Assembly: GCA_022647565.1 (NCBI GenBank)
Contig: JALCLA010000001.1
Span: 930,001-994,000 of the forward strand
Length of the DNA: 64,000 nucleotides
Source: Chiayiivirga sp.
Lineage (GTDB): Bacteria; Pseudomonadota; Gammaproteobacteria; Xanthomonadales; Xanthomonadaceae
Direction of reading: 5' to 3'
The notes below the pieces were generated by a model, which saw nothing but the letters and a program-made list of their open reading frames with translations, had not been told where the DNA came from and ran no database searches. Made by a program: the position numbers and the translations under genes. This document shows positions 1 through 9,269 of this stretch, piece after piece; position 1 is the first letter of the stretch, and every line of letters begins with the position of its first letter.

Positions 1-185
1 GCATCTACGCCGAGCTGGATCGACTCGAACCCGCGGAAGCCGAGGGCGAGAGCCTGCGGCCGCGCAGCGAATTGTTCCCTTATCCCCTGCTCGCGGCACT
101 GCTGCTGGCGGCCTTGCCACTCTTGCGGGGACTTCCGCGCCATTCCCGTGGCTTCGGGGCCGATGCTGCCGGTGAGCGCGCATGA
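1..185 (+). CDS. C-terminal end of a VWA-domain membrane protein (BatA-like), partial
   Basis: An open frame from base 3 to a TGA at 183-185 encodes about 60 residues starting IYAELDRLEP, then a polar stretch, a hydrophobic leucine/alanine segment (about FPYPLLAALLLAALPLL) and a short basic tail. The acidic 'AELDRLEP' followed by a C-terminal membrane helix is typical of the end of BatA/VWA proteins of aerotolerance operons, and the next two genes are BatB/C- and BatD-like. The stop overlaps the next ATG (ATGA), so translational coupling is likely. The VWA domain lies outside the window, so the family call rests on context and this short tail. Confidence 0.6.
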   Translation, partial: IYAELDRLEPAEAEGESLRPRSELFPYPLLAALLLAALPLLRGLPRHSRGFGADAAGERA

Positions 186-1990
186 CGCAGGCCCTGGCCG
201 AATTTCATTTCCTGCGGCCGTATTGGTTGCTGGTCCTGCTCGCGCTGCCGCTGCTGGCGTGGTTGTGGCAGCGTGGGCGCGACCTTGATCAGCCCTGGCG
301 CAATGTCTGTGACCCGCACCTCCTGGCTCAGCTGCTGCAGCCGGGGGCCGCGGCGCAGCGACGCTGGCCGATGCTGCTCGCGGGATCGGGCCTGGTGCTG
401 GCGGTACTGGCGCTGGCAGGCCCGGCCTTCCAGCGCTTGCCACAGGCCATGTCGCGCGCCGAATCGGCGCTGATCGTGGCCGTTGATCTGTCTGATCGGA
501 TGCGCGCCACCGACCTGAAGCCCGATCGCCTGGGCCGCGCCCGCTACAAGATCTCCGACCTGCTGCGGCAGCGAACCGAAGGCCAGACCGCCTTGCTGGC
601 CTATTCCGGCGATGCCTTCGTGGTGGCGCCGCTGACTGACGATGCCGCCTCGCTGTCGGACCTGCTCGCCGCGCTCACACCGGAAACCTTGCCGGTGCCG
701 GGTCAGCGCGCGGACCGCGCCATTGCACGCGGTCGAACGCTGTTGCGTGACGCCGGATTTGCGCAAGGCGACCTGCTGCTGGTCACCGATCACGTCGAGG
801 CACGCGACGCCGATGCGGCGCAAGAGGCGGCCGCGGAAGGCTTGCGCGTATCGGTGCTGGGCGTCGGCACCGAAACCGGTGCGCCCGTGCCCTTGCCGCA
901 AGGTGGTTTTGCCCAGGATTCGAACGGCAACGTGCTGCTGCCCCGGCTTGATGAAGCCCAGCTGCGCGATCTCGCCGCGGCCGGCGGCGGTCGCTATGCA
1001 CGCCTTGCCAGTGATGCCTCCGATCTTGCGGCCCTGGCGCTGTCCGGCGAGGGCGCGGATGGCGACCACTATCGTGCCGACGAACGCACCCGCGCCGATT
1101 ATCGGGATGAAGGTCCGTGGCTGCTGCTGCTCCTGCTGCCGCTGGCCGCACTCGCGTTCCGCCGCGGCTGGCTCGCCTGCCTGCCGCTGGCACTCTGCCT
1201 GCACGCACCGCACGCGGATGCGTTCGAGTGGTCGTCGCTGTGGCAGCGCGACGACCAGCGCGCCTATTCCGCGTTGCGGGAGCAGGATGCCACGCGCGCC
1301 CTGCAGTTGGCGCGTGATCCGGCCTTGCGAGGTAGTGCCGCGTTCCGGGCCGAGGACTACGAGCAAGCCGAGCAGGCCTATGCCCAGGCGAAGGATTCCG
1401 ATGCGCTCTACAACCGAGGCAATGCGCTGGCCAAGGCGCAACGTTACGAGGATGCGCTCAAGTCCTACGATCAGGCGCTGGCACAGGCACCCGGCATGGA
1501 AGACGCGCAGTTCAACCGCAAGGCGGTCGAGGACTGGCTTCGGCAGCAGCAGGAACAGCAGCAGGAACAGCAGCAGCAACAACAACAGCCGCAATCGGGT
1601 GAGCAGGACGATCCTCAACAGCCACCTTCGCAGGATCAGCAACAGCCTTCCTCGCAGCCGCAGGATCAATCCGAGTCGCAGCAAGGAGAGTCACGCCAAC
1701 CAGACTCGTCATCGGGTGAGGACGAGGCGCGGCAGGATCGGGCCGAGCCGGACGCAGCACAGCAGGAACAGGCGCAGCAGCAGTTCTCCGAGCAGATGGA
1801 GCAGGCGCTGAAGGAAGGCGAAAAGGACGGCGAGAAGACCGGGGCCGAGTCGATGGATCCGCGCGAAATGGAGAAGCAACAGGCGGTGGAACAGTGGCTG
1901 CGACGCGTGCCGGATGATCCGGGCGGCCTGCTGCGGCGCAAGTTCGCACTCGAATACCAGCGCCGCCGACGCGAGGGTGATGCGGAATGA
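182..1990 (+). CDS. VWA-TPR membrane protein (BatB/BatC fusion)
   Basis: A 602-residue inner-membrane protein. Two N-terminal hydrophobic segments (about residues 14-28 and 62-79) precede a von Willebrand factor A domain (about 95-285) and another membrane helix near 310-325. The periplasmic or cytosolic C-terminal half holds TPR-like repeats (about 395-450, including 'ALYNRGNALAKAQRYEDAL') and then a very glutamine/serine/acid-rich low-complexity linker (about 455-560). This is the layout of BatB fused to BatC in Bacteroides aerotolerance-type operons, which work with a MoxR ATPase. The MIDAS motif reads D-L-S-D-R instead of DxSxS, so metal binding may be weakened. It overlaps its neighbours by 4 bp on each side, indicating one operon. 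The physiological role in proteobacteria is poorly defined. Confidence 0.85.
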   Translation: MTQALAEFHFLRPYWLLVLLALPLLAWLWQRGRDLDQPWRNVCDPHLLAQLLQPGAAAQRRWPMLLAGSGLVLAVLALAGPAFQRLPQAMSRAESALIVAVDLSDRMRATDLKPDRLGRARYKISDLLRQRTEGQTALLAYSGDAFVVAPLTDDAASLSDLLAALTPETLPVPGQRADRAIARGRTLLRDAGFAQGDLLLVTDHVEARDADAAQEAAAEGLRVSVLGVGTETGAPVPLPQGGFAQDSNGNVLLPRLDEAQLRDLAAAGGGRYARLASDASDLAALALSGEGADGDHYRADERTRADYRDEGPWLLLLLLPLAALAFRRGWLACLPLALCLHAPHADAFEWSSLWQRDDQRAYSALREQDATRALQLARDPALRGSAAFRAEDYEQAEQAYAQAKDSDALYNRGNALAKAQRYEDALKSYDQALAQAPGMEDAQFNRKAVEDWLRQQQEQQQEQQQQQQQPQSGEQDDPQQPPSQDQQQPSSQPQDQSESQQGESRQPDSSSGEDEARQDRAEPDAAQQEQAQQQFSEQMEQALKEGEKDGEKTGAESMDPREMEKQQAVEQWLRRVPDDPGGLLRRKFALEYQRRRREGDAE

Positions 1991-3705
1991 GGACGATGCA
2001 CAAGCGAAACTCCTTCTGGACCCGCAGCGCCTTCGTGCTGCTGGCGCTTTGCCTGCCCTGGCTGGCGCTGGCCGCACCGCGCGCGTGGCTGGACCGCGAC
2101 AGCATCCGTCTGGGCGAGACCGTTACGCTCAATGTGGAAACCGACGCGCGCGGTGGCAGCGAACCGGATTTCGCGCCGCTCGATGCCGACTTCGAGCGCG
2201 TCGGCACCTCCAGCAGCACGCAGCTGAGTTGGGTCAACGGCAAGCAGAGCGCGCGCACGCTCTGGGCGGTGGCGCTCGATCCGCGCCGCGAAGGGACGAT
2301 CCCGATTCCGGCGCTGGCGGTGGGAGCAGACCGGACCGCGCCGCTCACGCTCACCGTGCTGCCGATGCCTACCGGTGGCAGTGCCGCCGCCGGCGACGAA
2401 GTCTTCCTCGAGGTGGAGGCTGAACCCGTGGCCCCGTACGTGCAGCAGCAGGTGCGCTACGTGGTGCGCCTGAACTATGCCGTGACTCTGCTCGAAGGCC
2501 AGCTGGACGAGCCACAGGTGGCCGGCGCGCAGTTCCGCCGGCTCGGGCAGGACGTGCAATACCAGACCACTTTGTCCGGGCAGCGCTACAACGTGGTCGA
2601 GCGTCGCTATGCACTGATGCCGGAAGCGAGCGGACCCTTGGTGATTCCGGGGCCGCAGTTTCGTGGTCGCGCCTTGCGCCCGGGCAGCTTCGGCATGCGC
2701 GGCAATGCCGTGCTGACGGCGCGCGGCAACGAGATTGCACTCGATGTCCGACCACGCCCCGCCCCCGCGAGCGGGCCTTGGCTGCCGGCGCGGTCACTGC
2801 GCCTGCAGGATGAAAGCGCGGCCTTGCCGGCAACGCTCACCGTGGGCGAACCGATCACCCTCACCTTGCGTCTCAGCGCGCAAGGACTGTCCGCCGAACA
2901 ACTGCCGGAACTCGTCCTGCCCCGGATCGAGGGGGCGGAGGTCTATCCCGATCAGGACAACAGCCAGACCCGCGACGACGGACAGTGGCTGCTGGGCGAA
3001 CGCGTGCGCAAGTTCGCCATCGTCCCCAGTCGTCCCGGAACCTTGCGCATTCCCGAGGTCGTGATTGACTGGTGGGATATCGGCAACGATCGTCGCGCAC
3101 GCGCCAGCCTGGCGGCGCGTGAATTGAGCATCACCGCCGGGGCTGGCACGGTCGCGCCCGCCGCGCCCACGTCGGTGAGCGCCGTGGCCGCGCCTGCCGC
3201 TTCGCCGGAGCCCGATCCGGGAGATGCCGCCGCCGCACCATCCGGATCGGCCACGGGATGGTGGCCGCTGGCGACCCTGGTGTTCGCGGCGTTGTGGCTG
3301 CTCACCTTGTTCTGGCGTCGGCGACGCGGGTCCGCTGTGCTACCCCTTTCCCATCACGCCGGCCCCGAACGGATCGGCGCGAACGCGATGGTGCCGGCAC
3401 CGGCATTGCGGCGCGCCCTGCAGGGCGAAGACGCCACGGCGATTGCGCAGTCCTTGCTTGCGCTGGCCCGGAACCACGATCCGCACTGCCGCAACCTCGG
3501 GGATCTCGCGGCACGTCTGGCGGACGAGAGTCAACGCGAAGCCATCGTCGAGTTGGAGCGCGCGCTGTACCGCGAGGCTCCCGATGCAGCCATGCTCGCG
3601 CGCCTGCGTGCCGCGTTCGTCACCGCACCGCGCTGGCGCGGACCGGTCGCGCCGCCGGGTTCCGGGCGGGACGCCTTGCCGCCGCTTTATCGCAGTTCGC
3701 GCTGA
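1987..3705 (+). CDS. BatD-like oxygen-tolerance protein
   Basis: 572 residues, beginning with a signal peptide (hydrophobic VLLALCLPWLALAAP near residues 17-31). Several beta-sandwich, immunoglobulin-like domains fill most of the periplasmic part, including the typical BatD opening 'AWLDRDSIRLGETVTLNVE'. An Ala/Pro-rich linker leads to one membrane helix (about 425-443, WWPLATLVFAALWLLTLFW) and a basic cytoplasmic tail. The start overlaps the VWA-TPR gene (ATGA). BatD is the last member of BatABCD clusters and is thought to form a membrane complex with the VWA proteins; that is family knowledge, not seen here. The operon appears to end here. Confidence 0.85.
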   Translation: MRTMHKRNSFWTRSAFVLLALCLPWLALAAPRAWLDRDSIRLGETVTLNVETDARGGSEPDFAPLDADFERVGTSSSTQLSWVNGKQSARTLWAVALDPRREGTIPIPALAVGADRTAPLTLTVLPMPTGGSAAAGDEVFLEVEAEPVAPYVQQQVRYVVRLNYAVTLLEGQLDEPQVAGAQFRRLGQDVQYQTTLSGQRYNVVERRYALMPEASGPLVIPGPQFRGRALRPGSFGMRGNAVLTARGNEIALDVRPRPAPASGPWLPARSLRLQDESAALPATLTVGEPITLTLRLSAQGLSAEQLPELVLPRIEGAEVYPDQDNSQTRDDGQWLLGERVRKFAIVPSRPGTLRIPEVVIDWWDIGNDRRARASLAARELSITAGAGTVAPAAPTSVSAVAAPAASPEPDPGDAAAAPSGSATGWWPLATLVFAALWLLTLFWRRRRGSAVLPLSHHAGPERIGANAMVPAPALRRALQGEDATAIAQSLLALARNHDPHCRNLGDLAARLADESQREAIVELERALYREAPDAAMLARLRAAFVTAPRWRGPVAPPGSGRDALPPLYRSSR

Positions 3706-3776
3706 GCCCCGGCCTTTACGCGGGCTGCACACGACAGGCGTAACATCGCCAGCACCGTTGTCAGCGGAGGCGAGCC

Positions 3777-6446
3777 ATGGGCGCAGGTCGGAGCGCAATT
3801 TGCCGTGCCCATGGCTGGATCCGGGGTGCGAGTGGGCTGCTGGCGCTCGCGCTGGCGTCCGTGGCCGGTACGGCATCGGCCCAGGCCGCGCTCGGCGACG
3901 AACTCGTCAGTCGCAGCGACGGCGGCACGCGTGGAAATGGTGCCAGCAACGAGCCGGTGATCTCGGGCGATGGCCGCTACGTGGCCTTCACTTCGGGAGC
4001 GAGCAATCTGGTGGCGGGCGACAGCAACGGCACCTCGGATGTGTTCGTGTTCGATCGCGTCGCGCACACCTTGCGACGCGCCAGCACCGATGCGAATGGC
4101 GTGCAGGCGAACGGCGCCAGCGGCGACCCCGCGATCACGCCGGATGGTCGCTACGTCGCGTTCTCCTCGACCGCCACCAACCTCGTGGCCGGCGACACCG
4201 ACAGCGCACGCGACATCTTCGTGAAGGATCTGCAAAGCGGTGCAATCCAGCGCGCCAGCGCCACGTTCCACTTCGCCGCGAGCGAGGTCTGCGATGCGCC
4301 CGATATCTCGGACGACGGCAGCGTAATCACCTACCGCTGCAGCTATCCGACCGAATCCATCGGCCTGGTGCGGCGGCCGCTGAGCGGCGGCGCCAGCACC
4401 ACGCTCGTGACCAGCAGCATCTTCAACTTCCTGTCCGCGCCACGCATCAGTGGCGATGGGCGCAGCGTGGCCTTCGCCACCGACCGCAACCTCGTCGTTG
4501 CGGGCGACAACAACAACCAGACCGATGTCTTCGTCTATCTGCACGACAACGCCTCGACCCGTCTCGTGAGCAATGTTCCACCGAGCGGGGGACCGCTGGG
4601 TGCGGTGTCCGATCCGCCCGCGATTCGCGCCGATGGCTGCGAAGTGGCGTTCGCCTCGAACAGTCCATTCTTCGTGACCGGCGACCTCGCCGGCGAGCAA
4701 GATGTGTTCGTGCGCGACCTGTGCGCTCAGCGGGTGGAGCGGGTCAGCGTGGATTCCGACGAGTTCGAGGCACAAGGGCCCAGTGCCCGGCCCGCGATTT
4801 CGGCCGATGGGCGCTACGTGGCTTTCGACAGCAACGCATTCAACCTGCAGTCTCCGAGTAACTTGGTGGGCGGCAATTTTCTCGTCGTTCGCGACCGACG
4901 CGCGCCGGGAAACACCAGCGATCTCCACACGTTCACGGTCGGCCCGCTGTTCTTCGGCGATTTCGCGATCCAGCCCGCGCTGAGCGATGACGGTCGTCAG
5001 GTAGCGGCCCAAGCTGGCGACTCCACCAATGGCGACCAGATCGTCGCGGTGGGCAATGCGCTGGTGTTTGCGCAGCCGGTGACGCCGGTGAACGATCCCA
5101 ACGGCGGCGAGATCTTCGCGCCGGTACCGTCCAGCGACGGCAGCCTGGTCCTGGTTTCGTCCGATGCCGCCGGTTTCAATCAGGGCTGGAGCGGCAATGA
5201 CGCCGATGCCGGCGCCGCCGACACCTATGTGTTCCGGCCGCCGGCGCCGGGCAAGCCGGCCTGCATGGAACAGATCAGCATGAGCTCGGGCGACTTCAAC
5301 AGCCCCTGCTTCAATGGCCCGGTGATTCGTGCCAAGCGCATCAAGGGAAACTCCGGTCCCAGCGTGCCGTGCGGTTCCGCGCCGGCGGATCAGGTGACGG
5401 AGATCTGCGCGCCGACCATGGAGCCCACGCTTGCCGCCGGGCGCATGCTGGCCGCCTTCGTGGTGGACGACGCCGCCGTCAATTTCGTGGCGAACCAGAC
5501 CAAGGCCGAGACCCGGGCGCGCAAGCAGGCCGGCTCGCATGGCGTCTACCTGCGCAACCTGATCAGCGGCGCCCTGTTCCGCGTCGGCAATGCGGTGCCG
5601 GGCGGTGCCGGCACGAATCCGCAGCTGGCACCCGACGGGCAGAGCATCGTCTTCGTCACCACCACGCCGCTGACGGGCGACGACGGGAACGCGGGGGCGG
5701 ACGCGTATCGCATCGGTATCAAACCCGATCCCGCCGACGGCTTTGATCCACCGCGCTGCCTGTCGTGCAAGAACGCGGACGGCAGCTCCAATCCGCCGGG
5801 TGCCGGCCAGCCGGTACTCTCGGCCAATGGCAACATCGTGGCGATGACGATACCCACGGCCGCCGGCGGCAGCCAGGTTTTCCTGCGCAATCTCCTCACC
5901 GGCGTTGACCAGCGCATCGGCAGTCCGACCGGGCAGGCGCAGACGCCGCGCGTCGATTTCAGCGGCACCCAGCTCGTCTTCGGCAGCAACGAAAATCTCG
6001 ACGGCAGCGATGCCAACGGCAAGCCCGACATCTATCACTACGAGAGTTGCTGCAACAAGCTCACCCGAGTCACCCGGCCGGCAAGTGGCGATGCGGACGA
6101 GGAGAGCATCGAACCCGCGATCTCGGGCGACGGCCGCAGCGTGAGCTTCATCTCGCGCGCCGGCAATCTCGATCCCTCCGATCCGGCGGGCAATGGCCAT
6201 CAGCACTTGTTCGTGCAGCGCCTCGTCGGCGCGCGCGAGCGCCTGCGCCTGGCGCGCAACAGCCAGGGCCAGTTGGCCGACGACGACAGCTTCCGCCCCG
6301 CGTTGGACTACAACGGCACCGCGACGTTTTACGACTCGCTCGCCGCGAACCTCAAGGACGGCGAGGACTTCAATCCGGGCCGCGATGTGTTCCAGCGCCG
6401 CAATCCGCTCAATGCGGACGTGGTGTTCGGCACTGGTTTCGAGTAG
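3777..6446 (+). CDS. Secreted PD40/TolB-like beta-propeller protein with C-terminal GFE tail
   Basis: 889 residues. An Arg-containing N-terminus and hydrophobic stretch ending TASAQA form a signal peptide. The mature protein is a chain of PD40 repeats with the recurring signature 'SxDGRYVAFxSxAxNLVxGDxNxxxDVFVxD' (clear copies near residues 60-110, 115-160, 215-260, 300-360 and 780-830). These are blades of TolB/WD40-like propellers. No enzymatic motif is visible. The protein ends VVFGTGFE, a tail resembling those of the two CAP-domain proteins at 48457-49296 and 53631-54455. It is monocistronic, 71 bp after the Bat operon. The substrate or binding partner cannot be told; a cell-surface or secreted scaffold is likely. 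Confidence 0.8.
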   Translation: MGAGRSAICRAHGWIRGASGLLALALASVAGTASAQAALGDELVSRSDGGTRGNGASNEPVISGDGRYVAFTSGASNLVAGDSNGTSDVFVFDRVAHTLRRASTDANGVQANGASGDPAITPDGRYVAFSSTATNLVAGDTDSARDIFVKDLQSGAIQRASATFHFAASEVCDAPDISDDGSVITYRCSYPTESIGLVRRPLSGGASTTLVTSSIFNFLSAPRISGDGRSVAFATDRNLVVAGDNNNQTDVFVYLHDNASTRLVSNVPPSGGPLGAVSDPPAIRADGCEVAFASNSPFFVTGDLAGEQDVFVRDLCAQRVERVSVDSDEFEAQGPSARPAISADGRYVAFDSNAFNLQSPSNLVGGNFLVVRDRRAPGNTSDLHTFTVGPLFFGDFAIQPALSDDGRQVAAQAGDSTNGDQIVAVGNALVFAQPVTPVNDPNGGEIFAPVPSSDGSLVLVSSDAAGFNQGWSGNDADAGAADTYVFRPPAPGKPACMEQISMSSGDFNSPCFNGPVIRAKRIKGNSGPSVPCGSAPADQVTEICAPTMEPTLAAGRMLAAFVVDDAAVNFVANQTKAETRARKQAGSHGVYLRNLISGALFRVGNAVPGGAGTNPQLAPDGQSIVFVTTTPLTGDDGNAGADAYRIGIKPDPADGFDPPRCLSCKNADGSSNPPGAGQPVLSANGNIVAMTIPTAAGGSQVFLRNLLTGVDQRIGSPTGQAQTPRVDFSGTQLVFGSNENLDGSDANGKPDIYHYESCCNKLTRVTRPASGDADEESIEPAISGDGRSVSFISRAGNLDPSDPAGNGHQHLFVQRLVGARERLRLARNSQGQLADDDSFRPALDYNGTATFYDSLAANLKDGEDFNPGRDVFQRRNPLNADVVFGTGFE

Positions 6447-6458
6447 CGCCGGCGCGGT

Positions 6459-7899
6459 TCAGTTCGCGCCGGTGCCAGCCAGCTTGCTGCGCCTCATGCC
6501 GTAGCCGAAGTAGACCACGAGGCCCAGTCCGAGCCAGACCAGGAAGCGCTCCCACGTGGCCCAGGGCAGGTGGCTGAGCAGCCAGATAGAGAAGCCGATG
6601 CCGATCAGCGGTACCACCGGCACCCACGGGGTGCGGAACGCGCGCGGCAATTCTGGCTGGCGGTAACGCAGCACCAGGATCGCGGCGCAGATCACCACGA
6701 AGGCTGAGAGCGCGCCGATGTTGACCAGCATCGCGAGATCGCCGATCGGCAACAGCCCGGCGGTGATGCCGGTGATCAGGCCGAGCAGCAGGGTGGGGCG
6801 GTGCGGCGTGCCGTGGCGCGGGTGCGGCTTGGCGAACCACGCCGGAAGCAGGCCATCGCGCGATAGCGCGAACCAGATGCGCGAGGCCGCCAGCATGAAG
6901 GCGAACACCACGCTGATGATGCTGGTGACCGCGGTGGCCGAGATCGCGATCCGCACCCAGGTCAGGCCCAGTGCGCCGAAGGCATTGGCCACCGGCGCAT
7001 CGTTGTTGAGAGTGGAATAGTGCGCCACGCCGGTCAGCACCATCGAAATGGTCAGGTACAGCGCCATCGAGATGGCGAGCGAGAGCAGCACCGCGCGCGG
7101 CAGGTCGCGCTGCGGATTCTTGGCTTCCTCCGCCGCCGTGGTGAGCGTGTCGTAGCCGAACACCGCGAAGAACACCACGGCCGCCGCCGCCACCACGCCG
7201 CCGAAACCGTAGTGCGTGCTGCCGTCGCTGCCCGTGGCTTCCGGCGGGATGAAGGGAAACCAGTTGTCAGGGTTCACGTAGAACGCGCCCACCACGATCA
7301 CCAGCGCCACGCCGATCACCTTGATCGACACGGCGACGGTATTGAGGCGTGCGCCCCATTCGGTGCGCAAGGTCAGCAGGCCGGCCACCGCGAAGGCCAC
7401 GCCACAGGCAATCACGTTGAACACGCGGCCTTCGCCCGTGCCCATCGCGCCCTGCGCCCAGACCGGCAAGGCCAGCCCATCGCTTCCAGCAGTTCTGCAG
7501 ATAGCCCGACCAGCCGCTCGCCACGGCGGCGACGATCAGCGCGTATTCGAGCAACAGGTCCCAGCCGATGATCCAGGCGGCGAACTCGCCCAGCACCGCG
7601 TAGCTGTAGGTGTAGGCGCTGCCGCTCACAGGGATCATGCCGGCAAACTCGGCATAGCACAGTGCCGCAGCGGCGCTGGCGATGCCGGCGATGATGAAGG
7701 CCAGCGCCACCGCCGGCCCGGCGTTCACCGCCGCCTGTTGCCCCGCCAGCACGAAGATCCCGACCCCGATGATGCCGCCGAGGCCGATGCTGGTGAGCTG
7801 CCACAGCCCAAGCACGCGGCGGAAGTCGCGGCGCGCGCCAGCTTCAGCCTGCAATTGCGGAATCGACTTGTGCCGCGTGAGTGTTGCGAGCCATCCCAT
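6459..7899 (-). pseudogene. APC-family amino-acid permease (cationic amino acid transporter type), frame broken
   Basis: Reading from the ATG at 7899, frame 1 gives MGWLATLTRHKSIPQL, then APC membrane segments with the motif 'GLGGIIGVGIFVLAG' and continues to 'SGYLQN'. The remainder (from about LPVWAQGAMG to the stop at 6459) is in another frame. Homology can be restored by adding one base at each of two CTG sites about 17 bp apart near 7475-7500, giving NLLEAMGLALPVWAQG. Total length would be about 480 residues, normal for YhdG/CAT-type permeases with 12-14 helices, which import basic or other amino acids. Two single-base deletions in an otherwise intact gene suggest either a recent pseudogene or sequencing error. 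It is divergent from the symporter at 8007. Confidence 0.8.
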
Positions 7900-8006
7900 G
7901 GACCCCTCCCCGGGTCGTGCATTGCGGCCATTGTGCCTGCTCCGGGGCGTCGTGCGCGCCGCGGTCGGCTGCTAACATCGCGGCGGCCAACGCGAACGGG
8001 GAACGC

Positions 8007-9269
8007 ATGAGCCAGACCGAAACCTTGCGCGGCAAGATGCCGTTGCACACCCGCATGGCGATCGGCTTCGGCGCCGGCCTGTTGCTGGGCATGATGGCCC
8101 ACCTTGCCGCGGCCGACGCCGAATGGTTGAAGTGGCTCACGAGCTACGTCACCCAGCCGGTCGGGCAGATCTTCCTGCGCCTGATCTTCATGCTGGTGAT
8201 CCCGCTGCTGTTCTCGGCCCTGGTGATGGGCGTGGCCGAAATGGGCGACCTGCGCTCGCTCGGCAAGGTCGGCTGGCGCACGCTGGCCTATACCCTGGTG
8301 GTGTCGGCCATCGCCGTGATCATCGGCCTGGTGCTGGTGAACCTGTTCCAGCCCGGCCAGGGCGTCGATCCGGCGCTGGCGCAGAAGCTTCTGGGCGAAA
8401 GCGCGGAGCGCGCCCAGGCCATCGTCAGCACCACGCGCGAGGCACCCACCGGCCTCGCGATGCTGATCAACATCGTGCCCGACAACGTGATCCGCGCGGC
8501 GAGCAACAACGACATCCTCGCGGTGATGTTCTTCGCGCTGATGTTCGGCGTCGGCCTGGTGCTGACAAAGACCGAAGGCGCCGAACGGCTCAAGGGCGCG
8601 ATCGAGGGCCTGTTCGAGGTCTCGATGACGCTGATCAACCTCGTCATCCAGCTGGCGCCGTTCGCGGTGGCTTGCCTCGTGTTCAACCTGGCCGCGCTGT
8701 TCGGCTGGGAATTGCTGCTCAAGCTCGCGGCTTACGTGGGCGTGGTGGTACTGGCGCTCGGAATCCATTTCCTCGTGGTGTATTCGGCGGCGGTGCGCTT
8801 CTTCGGTGGCATGTCGCCGCTGGCCTTCTTCAAGGGCTCGCAGGAAGCGATCGTGATGGCGTTCTCCACCGCCTCCAGCAACGCGACCCTGCCGACCGCG
8901 CTGAAGGTGGCGGAGGAAAAGCTCGGCGTGCCGCGCCGCATCGCGCGCTTCGTGCTCACCGTGGGCGCCACCGCCAACCAGAACGGCACCGCGCTGTTCG
9001 AAGGCGTGACCGTGCTGTTCCTGGCGCAGTTCTTCGGCGTCGAACTGAACCTGATGCAGCAGGTCACGGTGATGTTCGTCTGCATCCTCGGCGGCATCGG
9101 CACCGCCGGCGTGCCCGCCGGCTCGCTGCCGGTGGTGGCGTTGATCCTCGGCATGGTCGGCGTGCCGCCGGAAGGCATCGGCCTGATCCTGGGCGTGGAT
9201 CGCTTCCTCGACATGTGCCGCACCACGCTCAACGTCACCGGCGACCTGCGGCGGCGGTGGTGGTGTCGC
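8007..9269 (+). pseudogene. Dicarboxylate/amino acid:cation symporter (DAACS), C-terminus lost
   Basis: The start is the ATG at 8007 (MSQTETLRGK), preceded by GGGGAA. About 414 residues follow the glutamate/aspartate transporter fold: hydrophobic N-terminal helices, the serine-rich hairpin 'STASSNATLPT', the substrate/Na+ motif 'GATANQNGTALFEG', the second hairpin 'GIGTAGVPAGSLPV' and 'DRFLDMCRTTLNVTGDL'. These transporters import dicarboxylates, glutamate or aspartate with Na+ or H+. After NVTGDL the expected 'AAVVVSR' lies one frame over (9251-9271), so a base is missing near 9249, and the usual last ~30 residues never appear. The frame instead runs straight into the metalloprotease. The core transport residues are intact but the gene end is chimeric. 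Confidence 0.8.

Noticed and set aside
3687..6206. An 839-codon minus-strand open frame
   Set aside because: It lies opposite the PD40 propeller gene, whose repeats, signal peptide and composition are genuine; the antisense product has no recognisable domain.
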